64,000 nt of DNA from assembly GCF_003007735.2 (NCBI RefSeq), contig NZ_PXNQ02000003.1:62001-126000 (forward strand), in the 5' to 3' direction. Below the pieces are notes generated by a model. It was not told where the DNA came from, did no database searches, and was given only the letters and a program-made list of their open reading frames with translations. Positions 1-9,383 of the stretch are shown here, piece after piece; the stretch's first letter is position 1, and each line of letters starts with the position of its first letter. The translations under genes and the position numbers were made by a program. This DNA is from Paracoccus methylarcula. GTDB taxonomy: Bacteria; Pseudomonadota; Alphaproteobacteria; Rhodobacterales; Rhodobacteraceae.

Positions 1-1
1 C

Positions 2-379
2 CGGCTGGACGAGATCATCATCTTCCGCCGCCTGACGCGCGGGAACATGGATGGCATCGTCAAGATCCAGCTTGCGCGGCTGGAGGCCCGTCTGGCCGAT
101 CGCAAGATCACGCTGGAACTGGATGACGAGGCGCGCAAGTGGCTGGCCGATCAGGGCTATGACCCGGTCTTCGGCGCCCGCCCGCTCAAGCGGGTGATCC
201 AGCGCGCGCTGCAGGATCCTCTGGCCGAATTGCTGCTGTCGGGCGAGGTGCTGGACGGTCAGACCGTGCATGTCACCGCAAACGACGACGGTCTGCTGGT
301 CGGCAATCGCATCGGACGTGCAGGGCAGAAGCTGGGAGCGATCGGCGAAGGGCCGAAGCAGGACGCGACATTGCATTGA
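2..379 (+). CDS. clpB: ClpB disaggregase, C-terminal end (5' truncated by window)
   Basis: This is the C-terminal part of the AAA+ chaperone ClpB, which works with DnaK/DnaJ/GrpE to pull polypeptides out of cytosolic aggregates. The reading frame is open from base 2 and begins with RLDEIIIFRRLTR, the ClpB D2 small-domain signature. It continues through the D2 C-terminal domain (DPVFGARPLKRVIQR) and ends in a variable charged tail with TGA at 377-379. About 125 residues are visible; the N-terminal domain, both Walker modules and the coiled-coil middle domain lie outside the window. An internal ATG at 47 is not the real start. A repeat element and a rho-independent terminator follow directly, so this looks like the end of its transcript. 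Family identification is firm. Confidence 0.93.
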   Translation, partial: RLDEIIIFRRLTRGNMDGIVKIQLARLEARLADRKITLELDDEARKWLADQGYDPVFGARPLKRVIQRALQDPLAELLLSGEVLDGQTVHVTANDDGLLVGNRIGRAGQKLGAIGEGPKQDATLH

Positions 380-423
380 GGCGGTCGGCCCGGTGGAAAC
401 AACCGTCGATAGGCTCCACGGAC

Positions 424-497
424 ACGGGGGCTGTCCGCCCCCCAATCCCCTGCGGGGATTTCCCCCCGAGGATATTACAATGAAGAAGAAGAAGGGC
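424..497 (+). repeat. Rhodobacteraceae-type intergenic element, copy 1
   Basis: Two short GC hairpins (a G5/C6 stem near 425-441 and CCCCTGCGGGG near 447-457) lead into GAGGATATTACAATGAAGAA and then GAAGAAGGGC. The last part resembles 13956-13985 (minus), 56130-56160 (plus) and, more distantly, 15720-15749. This copy sits between the clpB stop and the terminator. I recall similar elements between genes in Rhodobacteraceae; a function is not known to me. Confidence 0.6.
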
Positions 498-518
498 CCC
501 GGTTAGCGGGGCCTTTTT
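495..518 (+). terminator. rho-independent terminator after clpB
   Basis: GGCCCCG (495-501) pairs with CGGGGCC (507-513) around a five-base loop and is followed by five T. The orientation is right for clpB. It may also stop transcripts from the minus-strand omptin gene, whose stop is at 541. Confidence 0.85.
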
Positions 519-540
519 AATTTGCGCGAAGGCAATGCGA

Positions 541-1478
541 TCAGAATTCCCGCCTAAGCCCGATATCGATGGTGGCAACCGACAAATCCGCCCCGACGCT
601 ATTCTTATATATCCCTTCCTTCTGCCCGGTCCGGATTGCCGACAGGCGTGTATCCCCTCTCTCCCGGAAGAATTTCTGGTAGCCGACGCCGACATGCAGC
701 CACATCTCGTTTTCCAGTTGGCGCTCTGCGGCAAGCCTCATCTGAAGGAATGGTGAGGTGGAGAATCCTTCATCGAAACGCGCGTTCCGCAGCCAATGGT
801 GATCGACTGCTTTCGGATCGACGCTCAAGCCAGCCCGGAACAGGCCCGACAGCCGCCAGTCCCCTTGTTCCCGAATGACCTCGCGCCGGCGAAAACGGTT
901 CTGCGCTGTTGCTTGTAACTGATCCCGACCTCTCCATCGGGAAAACTCCCGCGCGCATCGCGGAAGCCATTCTCTGAATAGATGTAGCTGCCACCCCGGG
1001 CATGCCACTCGACCCATGTATATTTCAATCCGCCATGCAGGTTGACCCGTGTGGCCTCATTCAGGTCGAAATCGCGCCCGGCCGCCAGCTCGAGGTCGAG
1101 ATAATGATCGAGCTGGCTGTCGGGATGCCGCGAACGGTCGGTCCATTGGTGATCGCTGGTGCCCTTGGCAAAGGGAGCCAGCCAATCGAAATCGGTCATG
1201 TCGGCGCGGCCATTCACGCTGAAAATCGCCTGACCGCTCAGCACCCAGGCATTGCCAAGGTCAAACCGCGCATTCAACGTCGCGACCGGGGTGTTCGCTT
1301 CCCAGATCAGGTGGCTGAGACGCTCATCCCCCGCGCCGCTATAGACCAGTTCATTCGCGGTTATTCGTCCATAGCCGAGCGTTGCCTGGAAATCGTGGCC
1401 CATGTCCCCCTCGGCCAATGCCGGCATCGCCAGGCAGGTAGACAGGGTCAGGGCAAGCAGGCCACGCAGATGTCGCAA
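541..1478 (-). CDS. Omptin-family outer-membrane protease, frame-disrupted
   Basis: Omptins (OmpT, Pla, PgtE) are ten-stranded outer-membrane beta-barrel proteases that cut exported peptides between basic residues. Residues 1-22 form a signal peptide ending in AMPALA. The barrel carries MTDFDW, which aligns with the OmpT Asp83/Asp85 pair, then DRSRHPDSQL and RGGSYIYS. The second catalytic dyad (Asp210/His212 in OmpT) matches DHHWLR, but that lies in another frame. The reading frame breaks near 861-864, where the coding strand has GGGG; GGGGG would join ...SFGNK to GDWRLSGLF and give about 312 residues, normal for the family, ending in F as barrels often do. All four catalytic positions are therefore present across the two frames. 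Omptins are best known from enterobacteria, so one here is notable. Start chosen at the signal-peptide Met. Confidence 0.85.
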
Positions 1479-1666
1479 TTCACATTCCTCTTCAGGTGCC
1501 GCCCTGCCGTGAAAGGGAAGACGGGATCCGCCAACTCATCTTATGGTTTTACCGGGCAAACACAACGATCTGGACAATTGGCGAGGCCTTGCGTTCCCAT
1601 GCCCGGTTCACGGGCAGGTTCCTGACAGGTATTTCCTGATAAAGACTTACCTGGGCCGCGATTCAT

Positions 1667-2557
1667 TCAATCCCTGGGTAACGCCGCCAGAAATTCCTTG
1701 ACCACCAGCGCCGAATTCTCGGATGCCAGCGACATGAAGACATCCATCTCGTTCGCCCCCTCGCCGCCGCCAGCCAGGTCGGAAAGCGAACGGAAGGCGA
1801 TGAAGGGCGTCTGATTGGCCCATGCGACCTGCGCCACGGCGGCGGATTCCATATCGACGACCCGCGCCTCGAACGTATCGAAGATCCATTCGCGCAGCCC
1901 GGCATTGTCCACGAAGGCCGAGCCAGACACGCCATTGCCGCCGACACGGATCTGCGGCGCCTGCTCAAGGCAGGCATTGTCGCTGTTGCATTCGGCCAGG
2001 TCGATATTGTCCGCGACGGTTTTCGCGGCGTCCAGCAATTCGGGATCGCTTTCGAACCAGAAGCGCGTCTCGGGTTCTCCGCGATCCGAGGCTACGGTCG
2101 TTTCGCGCGTGAAGATCATGCCGTAATTCGGGAAGGGCGATTCCAGGAAAGGCGGGATCTCGAAGCCGTCACCCGTTTCGCGCGCCATGACCGTTTCAAG
2201 ATATTGCCCCCATTGATCGGCCACCGCGACATCGCCGATATTCAGCGACGGATCGACGCCGCCCGCGATGCCCGAGAAGACGATGGCATCGATGTCGAAA
2301 CGATCCAGCACCAGTTGCGTGGTCATGGCCGCGTTGACCATCGACACGCCCGAAAGGAACAGCACCACCTCCTGCCCGCCCAGCTTGCCGGTCACGAATT
2401 CGCTGCCATTGATCACCTGCGTTTCCGCCCCTTCCAGATCGGCCTGCAGGCTGACCCATTCCGGCGGGAAGGCCGAGATAACGGCAATGCGAGATGTCTC
2501 GGCGGCGACCGGCAGGGCGGAAGCGGCGAGAAAGGCGAGGCTGAGGCGGAGGGTCAT
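1667..2557 (-). CDS. Exported MTA/SAH nucleosidase-like protein (PNP/UDP phosphorylase fold)
   Basis: A 296-residue member of the nucleoside phosphorylase/nucleosidase superfamily. FSGIAGGVDPSLNIGDV corresponds to the nucleobase/phosphate loop, VVDMESAAVAQVA to the MEGAA ribose-binding motif of MTA/SAH nucleosidases, and RSLSDLAGGG to the loop with the catalytic Asp. Unlike the cytosolic Pfs enzymes it has a signal peptide (residues 1 to about 19, LSLAFLAASALPVAA), and two cysteines in AECNSDNACL could form a periplasmic disulphide. The start at 2557 has AAGGAG seven bases upstream; upstream Met codons lack this. It is monocistronic and divergent from the nitronate monooxygenase gene. The substrate cannot be told from sequence; scavenging of periplasmic nucleosides is an inference. 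Confidence 0.8.
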   Translation of the reverse strand: MTLRLSLAFLAASALPVAAETSRIAVISAFPPEWVSLQADLEGAETQVINGSEFVTGKLGGQEVVLFLSGVSMVNAAMTTQLVLDRFDIDAIVFSGIAGGVDPSLNIGDVAVADQWGQYLETVMARETGDGFEIPPFLESPFPNYGMIFTRETTVASDRGEPETRFWFESDPELLDAAKTVADNIDLAECNSDNACLEQAPQIRVGGNGVSGSAFVDNAGLREWIFDTFEARVVDMESAAVAQVAWANQTPFIAFRSLSDLAGGGEGANEMDVFMSLASENSALVVKEFLAALPRD

Positions 2558-2710
2558 GGGATGCTCCTTCATGATGAACGGGTCTTTTGCAGGGCTAGAC
2601 CGGTTGCGCCCGATTTGCCAGCCGCAAGCCTGCGGTTCGTGTCGCCGCGTCACGGCTTGCATGATCCCGACGCTCGCGCCATCGTTGCACAAATTGCAAG
2701 GAGGAACCCC

Positions 2711-3679
2711 ATGCTGCCGCCCATTCTGCAGAATCTGCGCATTCCCGTCGTGGCGTCGCCGATGTTCATCGTCTCAACTCCCGATCTGGTCATCGCGCAA
2801 TGCAAGGCCGGGATCGTCGGCAGCTTTCCGGCACTGAATGCACGCGAGAAGGATGGCGAAGAGATCCAGCTCGAAGCATGGCTGACCCGGATCACCGAAG
2901 AGCTCGACCGCCACAACCAGGCCAATCCCGACCGCCCGGCGGCGCCTTTCGCGGTCAACCAGATCGTGCATCGCAGCAATGCGCGGCTGGAACGCGATAT
3001 CGAGATCTGCCACCGCCACAAGGTGCCGATCTGGATCACCTCGCTCGGCGCACGCCCCGAGGTGAACGCGGCCGCCCATGATTGCGGCGGGATCGCGTTG
3101 CACGACATCATCAACAACAAATTCGCCCGGAAGGCCATCGAGAAGGGCGCGGATGGGCTGATCGCCGTTGCGGCGGGCGCGGGGGGCCATGCCGGGCCGC
3201 AATCGCCCTTTGCGCTGGTGCAGGAGATCCGGGAATGGTTCGACGGGCCGCTGCTGCTGTCGGGCGCGATCGCGACCGGGCGGGCGGTTCTGGCAGCAAA
3301 GGCGATGGGGGCCGATCTGGCCTATATCGGCAGCCCCTTCATCGCCACCGAAGAGGCGAGCGCGCCATCCGACTACAAGCGGATGATCTGCGACAGCGGG
3401 GCGATGGATATCGTCACCTCGTCGCTGTTCACCGGCGTTTCGGGCAATTACCTTGCCCCGTCGATCCGCAATGCCGGGCTGGATCCGGACGATCTGGAAC
3501 ATGCCGACGCCTCGTCGATGAATTTCAGCGAAGGCTCATCCAAGCCCAAGGCCTGGAGCCAGATCTGGGGCTCGGGACAGGGAATCGGCGCGGTGCGCGA
3601 GATCCTGCCGGCGGCAGAGCGCATCGAGCGGCTGGCAAGGGAATATGCCGAGGCGAAAGAGGAATTGGCGCGGTTCTGA
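2711..3679 (+). CDS. Nitronate monooxygenase (2-nitropropane dioxygenase family)
   Basis: An FMN-dependent TIM-barrel protein of 322 residues. The N-terminus PPILQNLRIPVVASPMFIVS is the usual first strand of the family, AAGAGGHAG carries the conserved active-site His, and LLLSGAIATGRAVLAAKAMGAD with AYIGSPFIAT forms the phosphate-binding end of the barrel. Family members oxidise alkyl nitronates to carbonyl compounds plus nitrite, and many protect against toxic nitronates such as propionate-3-nitronate. AAGGAGG lies eight bases before the ATG at 2711, which favours this start over the long open frame that continues upstream to 2204. It is transcribed away from the exported nucleosidase. The physiological substrate is not deducible. 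Confidence 0.88.
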   Translation: MLPPILQNLRIPVVASPMFIVSTPDLVIAQCKAGIVGSFPALNAREKDGEEIQLEAWLTRITEELDRHNQANPDRPAAPFAVNQIVHRSNARLERDIEICHRHKVPIWITSLGARPEVNAAAHDCGGIALHDIINNKFARKAIEKGADGLIAVAAGAGGHAGPQSPFALVQEIREWFDGPLLLSGAIATGRAVLAAKAMGADLAYIGSPFIATEEASAPSDYKRMICDSGAMDIVTSSLFTGVSGNYLAPSIRNAGLDPDDLEHADASSMNFSEGSSKPKAWSQIWGSGQGIGAVREILPAAERIERLAREYAEAKEELARF

Positions 3680-3763
3680 CCGATCTGCGGCAATCGGCCT
3701 TTGCGGATCCGCACACGCTCCCCATATTAGAGCGCGAACAGGTCCCGATCCAAGGAGGACGAC

Positions 3764-4204
3764 TTGCCATACGAAAAATCATCGGACGCCCTCGCCCGGC
3801 TGACGCCCGAACAATACCGCGTCACGCAGGAAAACGGCACGGAGCGCGCCTTTACCGGCGAATACGATCATCATTTCGAGCCGGGCATCTATGTCGATAT
3901 CGTCTCGGGGGAGCCTCTCTTCGTCAGTGCGGCCAAGTATAATTCCGGCTGCGGCTGGCCCGCCTTCACCAAGCCCATCGACGGGAACGTGACCGAGCAC
4001 CAGGACCAGACTTTCGGGATGATCCGCACCGAGGTCCGCTCGAAACATGGCGACAGCCATCTGGGGCATGTGTTTCCCGACGGCCCGCCCGAGGCCGGGG
4101 GGCTGCGCTACTGCATCAACTCGGCCTCTCTGCGCTTCGTGCCGAAGGACCGGATGGAGGCCGAGGGCTATGGCGAATATCTGGACCAGGTAGAGGAGGC
4201 TTGA
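3764..4204 (+). CDS. msrB: Peptide-methionine (R)-S-oxide reductase MsrB
   Basis: Reduces the R epimer of methionine sulfoxide in proteins, using thioredoxin, as part of oxidative-damage repair. The protein has 146 residues. The catalytic Cys is in [12 protein letters not shown] and the likely resolving Cys in [24 protein letters not shown] is the family signature. The paired CxxC zinc ligands seen in many MsrB proteins are absent, so this is the zinc-free type. Translation appears to start at TTG 3764, the first start codon after AAGGAGG with about seven bases of spacing; no in-frame ATG gives a full N-terminus. The stop directly abuts the msrA start, so the two genes form an operon covering both sulfoxide epimers. 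Confidence 0.93.
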   Translation: MPYEKSSDALARLTPEQYRVTQENGTERAFTGEYDHHFEPGIYVDIVSGEPLFVSAAKYNSGCGWPAFTKPIDGNVTEHQDQTFGMIRTEVRSKHGDSHLGHVFPDGPPEAGGLRYCINSASLRFVPKDRMEAEGYGEYLDQVEEA

Positions 4205-4711
4205 ATGACCGAACGCGCTGTATTGGCCGGTGGCTGCTTCTGGGGAATGCAGGATCTGATCCGCCGCCTGCCCGGCGTCATCTCGACGCAGGTGGGATAT
4301 ACCGGAGGCGATGTCCCGAACGCCACCTATCGCGATCACGGCACCCATGCCGAGGGAATCGAGATCACCTTCGATCCGGGCATGATCAGCTATCGCCAGC
4401 TATTGGAGTTCTTCTTCCAGATCCATGATCCGACCACCCCGAACCGGCAGGGCAACGATATCGGGCCCAGCTATCGTTCGGCGATCTATTACGTGAACGA
4501 GGATCAGAAGCGGGTGGCGCTGGATACCATCGCCGATGTCGAGGCCTCCGGGCTCTGGCCGGGAAAGGTCGTGACCGAGCTCGAGCCGGTCGGAGATTTC
4601 TGGAAGGCCGAACCCGAGCATCAGGACTACCTCGAACGCTTCCCGACCGGCTATACCTGCCATTTCCCGCGCCCGGACTGGGTCCTGCCGAAACGCTCGG
4701 CGGCCGAATAG
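4205..4711 (+). CDS. msrA: Peptide-methionine (S)-S-oxide reductase MsrA
   Basis: Reduces the S epimer of methionine sulfoxide. The catalytic motif GGCFWG is at residues 9-14, followed by [12 protein letters not shown] and the Glu-containing [11 protein letters not shown], all typical of MsrA. At 168 residues it is a short single-domain enzyme, and the C-terminal resolving cysteines of longer forms are reduced to one Cys in YTCHFPRP. The ATG follows the msrB TGA with no gap, which implies translational coupling. A strong terminator follows at 4731-4766, closing a two-gene msrBA operon. Confidence 0.95.
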   Translation: MTERAVLAGGCFWGMQDLIRRLPGVISTQVGYTGGDVPNATYRDHGTHAEGIEITFDPGMISYRQLLEFFFQIHDPTTPNRQGNDIGPSYRSAIYYVNEDQKRVALDTIADVEASGLWPGKVVTELEPVGDFWKAEPEHQDYLERFPTGYTCHFPRPDWVLPKRSAAE

Positions 4712-4730
4712 GCGGCATGATGTGAAAGAC

Positions 4731-4766
4731 GAAACGCCCCGGAGGTCCTGCCTTCGGGGCGTTTTC
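4731..4766 (+). terminator. rho-independent terminator after msrBA
   Basis: AAACGCCCC (4732-4740) can pair with GGGGCGTTT (4756-4764) around a 15-base loop, followed by further T. Runs of A before and T after the stem would allow some action on either strand. Confidence 0.8.
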
Positions 4767-4872
4767 CATGGAAGTTCGCAATCTTGCCGGGCGGAGGATG
4801 CAAGACCGTGGTGACAAATCCCGGCGGGCGATTACTCTGGGGCCGCATCCTGCAAATCGAGGGAAAGACATC

Positions 4873-5168
4873 ATGCCATTCGAATCCACCATCGCCGCCG
4901 TCCCGACCGTCCTTGCCGAGAACGACCGCTCGAAAATCACCCGTTGGGATTTCGCACCCGGCGCCACGACCGGCTGGCACGAGCATGAGATGGACTATGC
5001 GTGGTGATCCTGACGGATTCGACGATGGCCTACGAGGCAGATGGCGAGGTCACCGAAAAGCAGGTGAAACCCGGGGACAGTTACCTGCGCCCGAAAGGCG
5101 TGCGGCACGACGTCAAGAACGCCGGCCCCGGCCCCCTGTCATTCATCGAGATCGAGACGAAACCGTAA
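4873..5168 (+). CDS. Small cupin-domain protein, frame-disrupted
   Basis: A single-domain cupin of about 98 residues. The first frame gives MPFESTIAAVP..., then the cupin motif 1 part GWHEHEMDYA, and hits TGA at 5002. The next frame continues VVILTDSTMAYEADGE... with motif 2 (VKPGDSYLRPKGVRHDV) and ends ETKP. Adding one G near 5000 turns GCGTGGTG into GCGGTGGTG and rebuilds DYAVVILTD, an intact small cupin. Metal-binding His residues (HEH and the later RHDV) are present across both parts. The function of this small cupin group is unknown to me. It sits alone between the msr terminator and the convergent RND permease gene. Confidence 0.65.
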
Positions 5169-5236
5169 GGCGATCTGCCGGCTGCTCCCGGTCGCGCTTG
5201 TGGAACCGACGCGGTTTCCGGGCAACCGGGGCCGCG

Positions 5237-8200
5237 TCAGCTCTTTGTCCCGGCAGGCGGGCGCACACCGAACACCGCGCAGTACAGCGCCGGCACGAAG
5301 ACCAGCGTCACCAGCGTCCCGGCGATGATCCCGCCCATCATCGCGAAGGCCATCGGCCCCCAGAACACCTGCCGCGCGATCGGGATCAGCGCCAGCGAGG
5401 CCGCCGCCGCGGTCAGCAGGATCGGGCGGGCCCGGCTGTCCGAGGCCTCGAACACGGCATCCCATTTCGAGCGGCCCTTGGACAGCAGCACCTCGATCTC
5501 GTGCACGAGGATGATCGAGTTGCGGATCAGGATGCCGATCAGCGCAAGGATCCCCAGGATCGCCACGAAGCCCATCGGCACCCCGAAGGGCACCAGCACG
5601 GCGACCACACCGATCAGCCCCATCGGCGCGGCGGCAAAGACGATCAGCGACAGCCGGACGCTCTGCATCTGCGCCATCACCAGAACCGCCATGATCAGCA
5701 GCATCACCGGCACGACCGCGGCGATGGGCGCCTGGCTTTCCGCCGATGTCTCGACAGAACCGCCGACCACGATGCTGACCGCCTCGGGCAACTCATTCGC
5801 GTAATCCGCCACCGCGTCCTCCAGCGCCTGAACCAGCGTCGCGGGTTGCGTATCGCCATCGATGGCGGCCTTGACGGTCACCGTGGGCAGGCCGTCGCGC
5901 TGCATGATCAGCGGCTGCTCGGTGTCATATTCAAGGCTGGCGAGCGACATCAGCGGGATATTTCCCGCCGTCCCCGTCGTCAGTTGCAGGTTGCGGATCG
6001 AATCCAGCGATTGCCGGTCGGCATCCACGCCCCGCGCCACGACATCGATCAGGAAGATGTCGTCGCGCAACTGCGTGACGGTCTTGCCCGAGAAAACCGC
6101 GGACAGGGCATCGGCGATATCCTGGCCGGACACCCCGACCTGCCGGGCCTGGTCCTGATCGACCTCCAGCCGGATGACGCGGGCGGGCTCGTTCCAGTCG
6201 AGCGCGATATCGCGCAGGCGCGGCTCGGTTGCCAGAACGGCGGCCAGCCCCCTTGCGGCGTCACGGGCCTGGTCCAGATCGGGTGAGCTGACACGATACT
6301 GCACCGGTTTGCCGACCGGCGGGCCGATCTCGAGATTCTTCACGTAGAGATCGACGCCCGGAAACTCGGTTGCCGCCACCTCGTTGAGCATTGCCTTGAC
6401 CCGGTCGCGCGCCGCCACATCCGGCGTCTGGATCACGATCTGGCCCATATGCGGCCCCGGTGTCGGCACATCCATCGACAGGATGAAGCGCGGCGCGCCC
6501 CTGCCGACATAAGAGGTCCAGAACAGCACGTCCTCGCTTTCGGCCAGATGCGCTTCCAGCCGGTCCATATCGGCGCGGGTCTTGGCGATGGAGGCGTTCT
6601 GACGTTCCCCGACATCGACGATCACCTCGGTGCGGTCGGAATCGGGGAAGAATTGCTGCTCGACAAAGCGCATGCCCCAGACCGATCCGGCAAAGATCAG
6701 CAGCGTGATGGCGATGGTCGCCCATTTGAACCGCATGCCCGCGCGCAGAAGTCGATGGAAGGCAAGGCGAAGACGCCCGGCCTTGTGTTCATGATGCGCC
6801 AGGTTTTCCTTGAGAAAGGTCACCCCCAAGAGAGGTGCGAACAGCACCGCCACGATCCACGAGATCAGCAGCGACACCGCGATCACCACGAAAAGCGAGA
6901 AGGTGAACTCGCCCGCCGCCGAATTGTTCAGCCCGATGGGGATGAAACCCGCCACCGTGACCAGCGTGCCGGTCAGCATCGGGAAGGCAATGGAGGTCCA
7001 GGCATAGCTGGCCGCGCTGGACAGGGACTCGCCGATCTCCAGCCGCGAGATCATCGTCTCGATGGCGATCATCGCGTCATCGACCAGCAGTCCGAGCGCG
7101 ATGATCAGCGCGCCAAGGGAAATCCGCTGCAAGGTGATACCATAGAGATCAAGGATGACGAAGGTGATCGCCAGCACCAGCGGAATGGTCAGCGTCACCA
7201 CGAAACCGGCCCGGAAACCAAGGCTGACAAAGCTGACGATCAGCACGATGATCACCGCCTCGGCCAATGCCTGGACGAAATGGCCCACGGCCTCGTCTAC
7301 CACATGCGGCTGATCGGCGGTCTTGGCCATCTCGATTCCGACGGGCAGGTCACGGGCGACGCCATCCATCAGATGTTCGAGCTGCTTGCCGAATTCAAGG
7401 ATGTTGCCACCCTCGCGCATGCCGATCTGCAACCCGATGGCGGGCCGACCGTCATAGCGGAACAGCGTCTCGGGCGGGTCCGCGTAGCCGCGGGTGACGG
7501 TGGCGACATCGCCCAGGTTGAAGAACCTCTCGCCCACCCGCAGGTTCACGGCAGCGATGGAATCGGCATCGTCGAACTGGCCGCCGACGCGGACCAGCAC
7601 GCGCTCCGGCCCATCCTGCACCACCCCCGAGGGGGCGATCGCATTCTGCGTGGCCAGCGTCGCCATGACCTGCTGCTGGTTCAGCCCCAGGGCCGCCAGC
7701 CGTGCGGTCGAGAATTCCATGTAAATCCGCTCGTCCTGGACGCCCAGAAGCTCGGTCTTGCCGGCGGCGGGCAGGGCCGCCACCTGCTTGCGGATCGCCT
7801 CGACCCGGTCGCGCATCTCGCGCGGGGTAAACCCGTCCGAGGTAAAGGCATAGATATTGCCATAGACGTCGCCGAAATCGTCGTTGAACTGGAAGCCCTG
7901 GAATTCCTGCGGAAATTCGGCCGGATATCGGACATCATCTGGCGGACGCGCTTCCATACCTCGGGGACATCGGATCCGCGCGTGGTCGGCATCAATTCGA
8001 CATAGACCACGGATTGCCCCGGGGAGGTGACCGAACGGGTGTAGTCCAGCTCGTCAAGCTCTTCCAGCTTGGTCTCGATGCGGGTGGTGACCTGCTTGAG
8101 CGTATCCTCGATGCTGGCACCGGGCAGAGCGGCGCCGATCACCATCGTCTTGATGGTGAAATTCGGATCCTCCTCGCGGCCCAGATTGACATAGCTCAGC

Positions 8201-8286
8201 GCCCCCGCAAACAGCGACAGGACCAGCAGGAACCAGACGAAGCTGCGATGATGCAACGCCCAGTCCGACAGATTGAAACCCTTCAC
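5237..8286 (-). CDS. RND efflux pump inner-membrane permease, frame-disrupted
   Basis: A proton-driven inner-membrane transporter of the AcrB/MdtB (HAE1) class, about 1016 residues with 12 predicted membrane segments and two large periplasmic loops. The start MKGFNLSDWALHHRSF at 8286 overlaps the adaptor gene stop by four bases (ATGA). Visible parts include TM1 (FVWFLLVLSLFAGALSY), the TM4 region LGLLVDDAMIAIETMI with the proton-relay Asp pair, and the C-terminal SIILVHEIEVLLSKGRS...ILLTAAAA block. The frame breaks near 7918: the coding strand has CGGCCGAATTT where CGGCCGGAATTT would rebuild DIRPEFPQEFQGFQ. It forms an operon with two adaptors upstream; no outer-membrane channel or regulator gene is adjacent. 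Drug or solvent export is likely, but the substrate is unknown. Confidence 0.88.
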
Positions 8287-9383
8287 GGCTCGACCCTCCG
8301 TCCGACCGGTTGCCCGGCTTGCAATGAATTCACGCCACGGATCACCACCTCATCCCCGATGGAGAGCCCCTCCGACACCAGCACCCGCCCGCGATAGCTG
8401 GGCCCGGTGGCCACGCCGACCGCCTCGACCCTGGCATTGTCGCCCTCGCGCGAGATCCGCCAGACATGCGGCTGGCCGTCGCGTTCGAACAATGCCGCAT
8501 CCGGCAGGGTCAGCGCGGGTTCTTCCGGCGCGCCCACACGCGCACGGATCAACGTGCCCAAGCGGAAGGACGCCTCCGCCGGCAGGACCAGGTGCAGCCG
8601 CCTTGTCCGCGTGGCGATATCGGCAAGCGGCTCGATGCGGTCCAGCGGCGCGGTATAGGTCCGGCCCGGATCGACGCGCTGCCAGATGGTGAAAACGGCA
8701 TCCTTCGGCAACGCCGCCAGCGCCGATTCCGGCAGGTCGATGACAGCCTCGCGCGCATCATCCGCCGAAAGCTGAAGGATCGGCGCACCGGCGCTGACCA
8801 CCGCACCCTGCGCCTCGTATACGGCGCTGACAACGCCCGCGAAAGGCGCGGTCATCCTCGCGAAGCCCTCGGCATCCTCGGCCTGCACCAGTTCGGACCG
8901 GGCCTGGTCGGCGGCGGCCTGCGCCGCGGCCATGCCGCGCTGCGCCTGTTCCAGCTGCGCATCCGAGGCCACGCCGCGTTCGGCCAATGCCTGCGTGCGT
9001 TCCAGCGTCGTGCGCGCGGTCGATAATTGCACTTCGGCGGCATCGACGGCGGCACTGGCCGCGCGGGTGGTCGCGGCCAGATCCTCGGTGGCCAGTTCCG
9101 CCAGCAATTGCCCCTCCTCGACCCGGTCGCCCAGTTCGACATGACGAGAGATCATCCGCCCCAATGTCTGGAACGCCATCGTCACCTCGGTCTTCGAGGC
9201 GATCAGGCCAGGCACAGATCGAGCGTCATCGCCGCGATCTTCGACGATCTCGGTCACGACCGGGCGCGGCGGTTCTTCCGTCGCGGCCTCGCTGCCAAAA
9301 CCGAGCCAGCCGGGCAATTCGAATCCCGCCGCCGGAAGCCCCGCCAATACCCCCGCAAGGGCCAGCACCGCGATCCGCTTCAT
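8283..9383 (-). CDS. RND efflux periplasmic adaptor subunit (proximal)
   Basis: A membrane-fusion protein of 366 residues linking an RND permease to an outer-membrane channel. It has an N-terminal signal (residues 1 to about 20, VLALAGVLAGLPAAG), a lipoyl-like half (MISRHVELGDRVEEGQLLAELA), an Ala-rich coiled-coil hairpin (about residues 105-170), the second lipoyl half (RMTAPFAGVVSAVYEAQGAVV) and a beta-barrel/proximal domain to the end. Its stop overlaps the permease start by four bases, and its own start overlaps the stop of the upstream adaptor (9380-9383), so all three are translationally coupled. Confidence 0.88.
   Translation of the reverse strand: MKRIAVLALAGVLAGLPAAGFELPGWLGFGSEAATEEPPRPVVTEIVEDRGDDARSVPGLIASKTEVTMAFQTLGRMISRHVELGDRVEEGQLLAELATEDLAATTRAASAAVDAAEVQLSTARTTLERTQALAERGVASDAQLEQAQRGMAAAQAAADQARSELVQAEDAEGFARMTAPFAGVVSAVYEAQGAVVSAGAPILQLSADDAREAVIDLPESALAALPKDAVFTIWQRVDPGRTYTAPLDRIEPLADIATRTRRLHLVLPAEASFRLGTLIRARVGAPEEPALTLPDAALFERDGQPHVWRISREGDNARVEAVGVATGPSYRGRVLVSEGLSIGDEVVIRGVNSLQAGQPVGRRVEP

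Noticed and set aside
1626..1653. CAGGTA/TACCTG hairpin as a terminator for the exported nucleosidase
   Set aside because: Only six base pairs with a long loop and no T run on the relevant strand.
2204..2710. N-terminal extension of the nitronate monooxygenase frame to 2204
   Set aside because: The extension is antisense to the exported nucleosidase gene and a strong ribosome-binding site marks the start at 2711.
4784..8005. Two long plus-strand ORFs (500 and 518 codons) opposite the RND permease
   Set aside because: They are antisense to a gene with an unmistakable RND sequence and show His/Gln/Arg-rich shadow composition.
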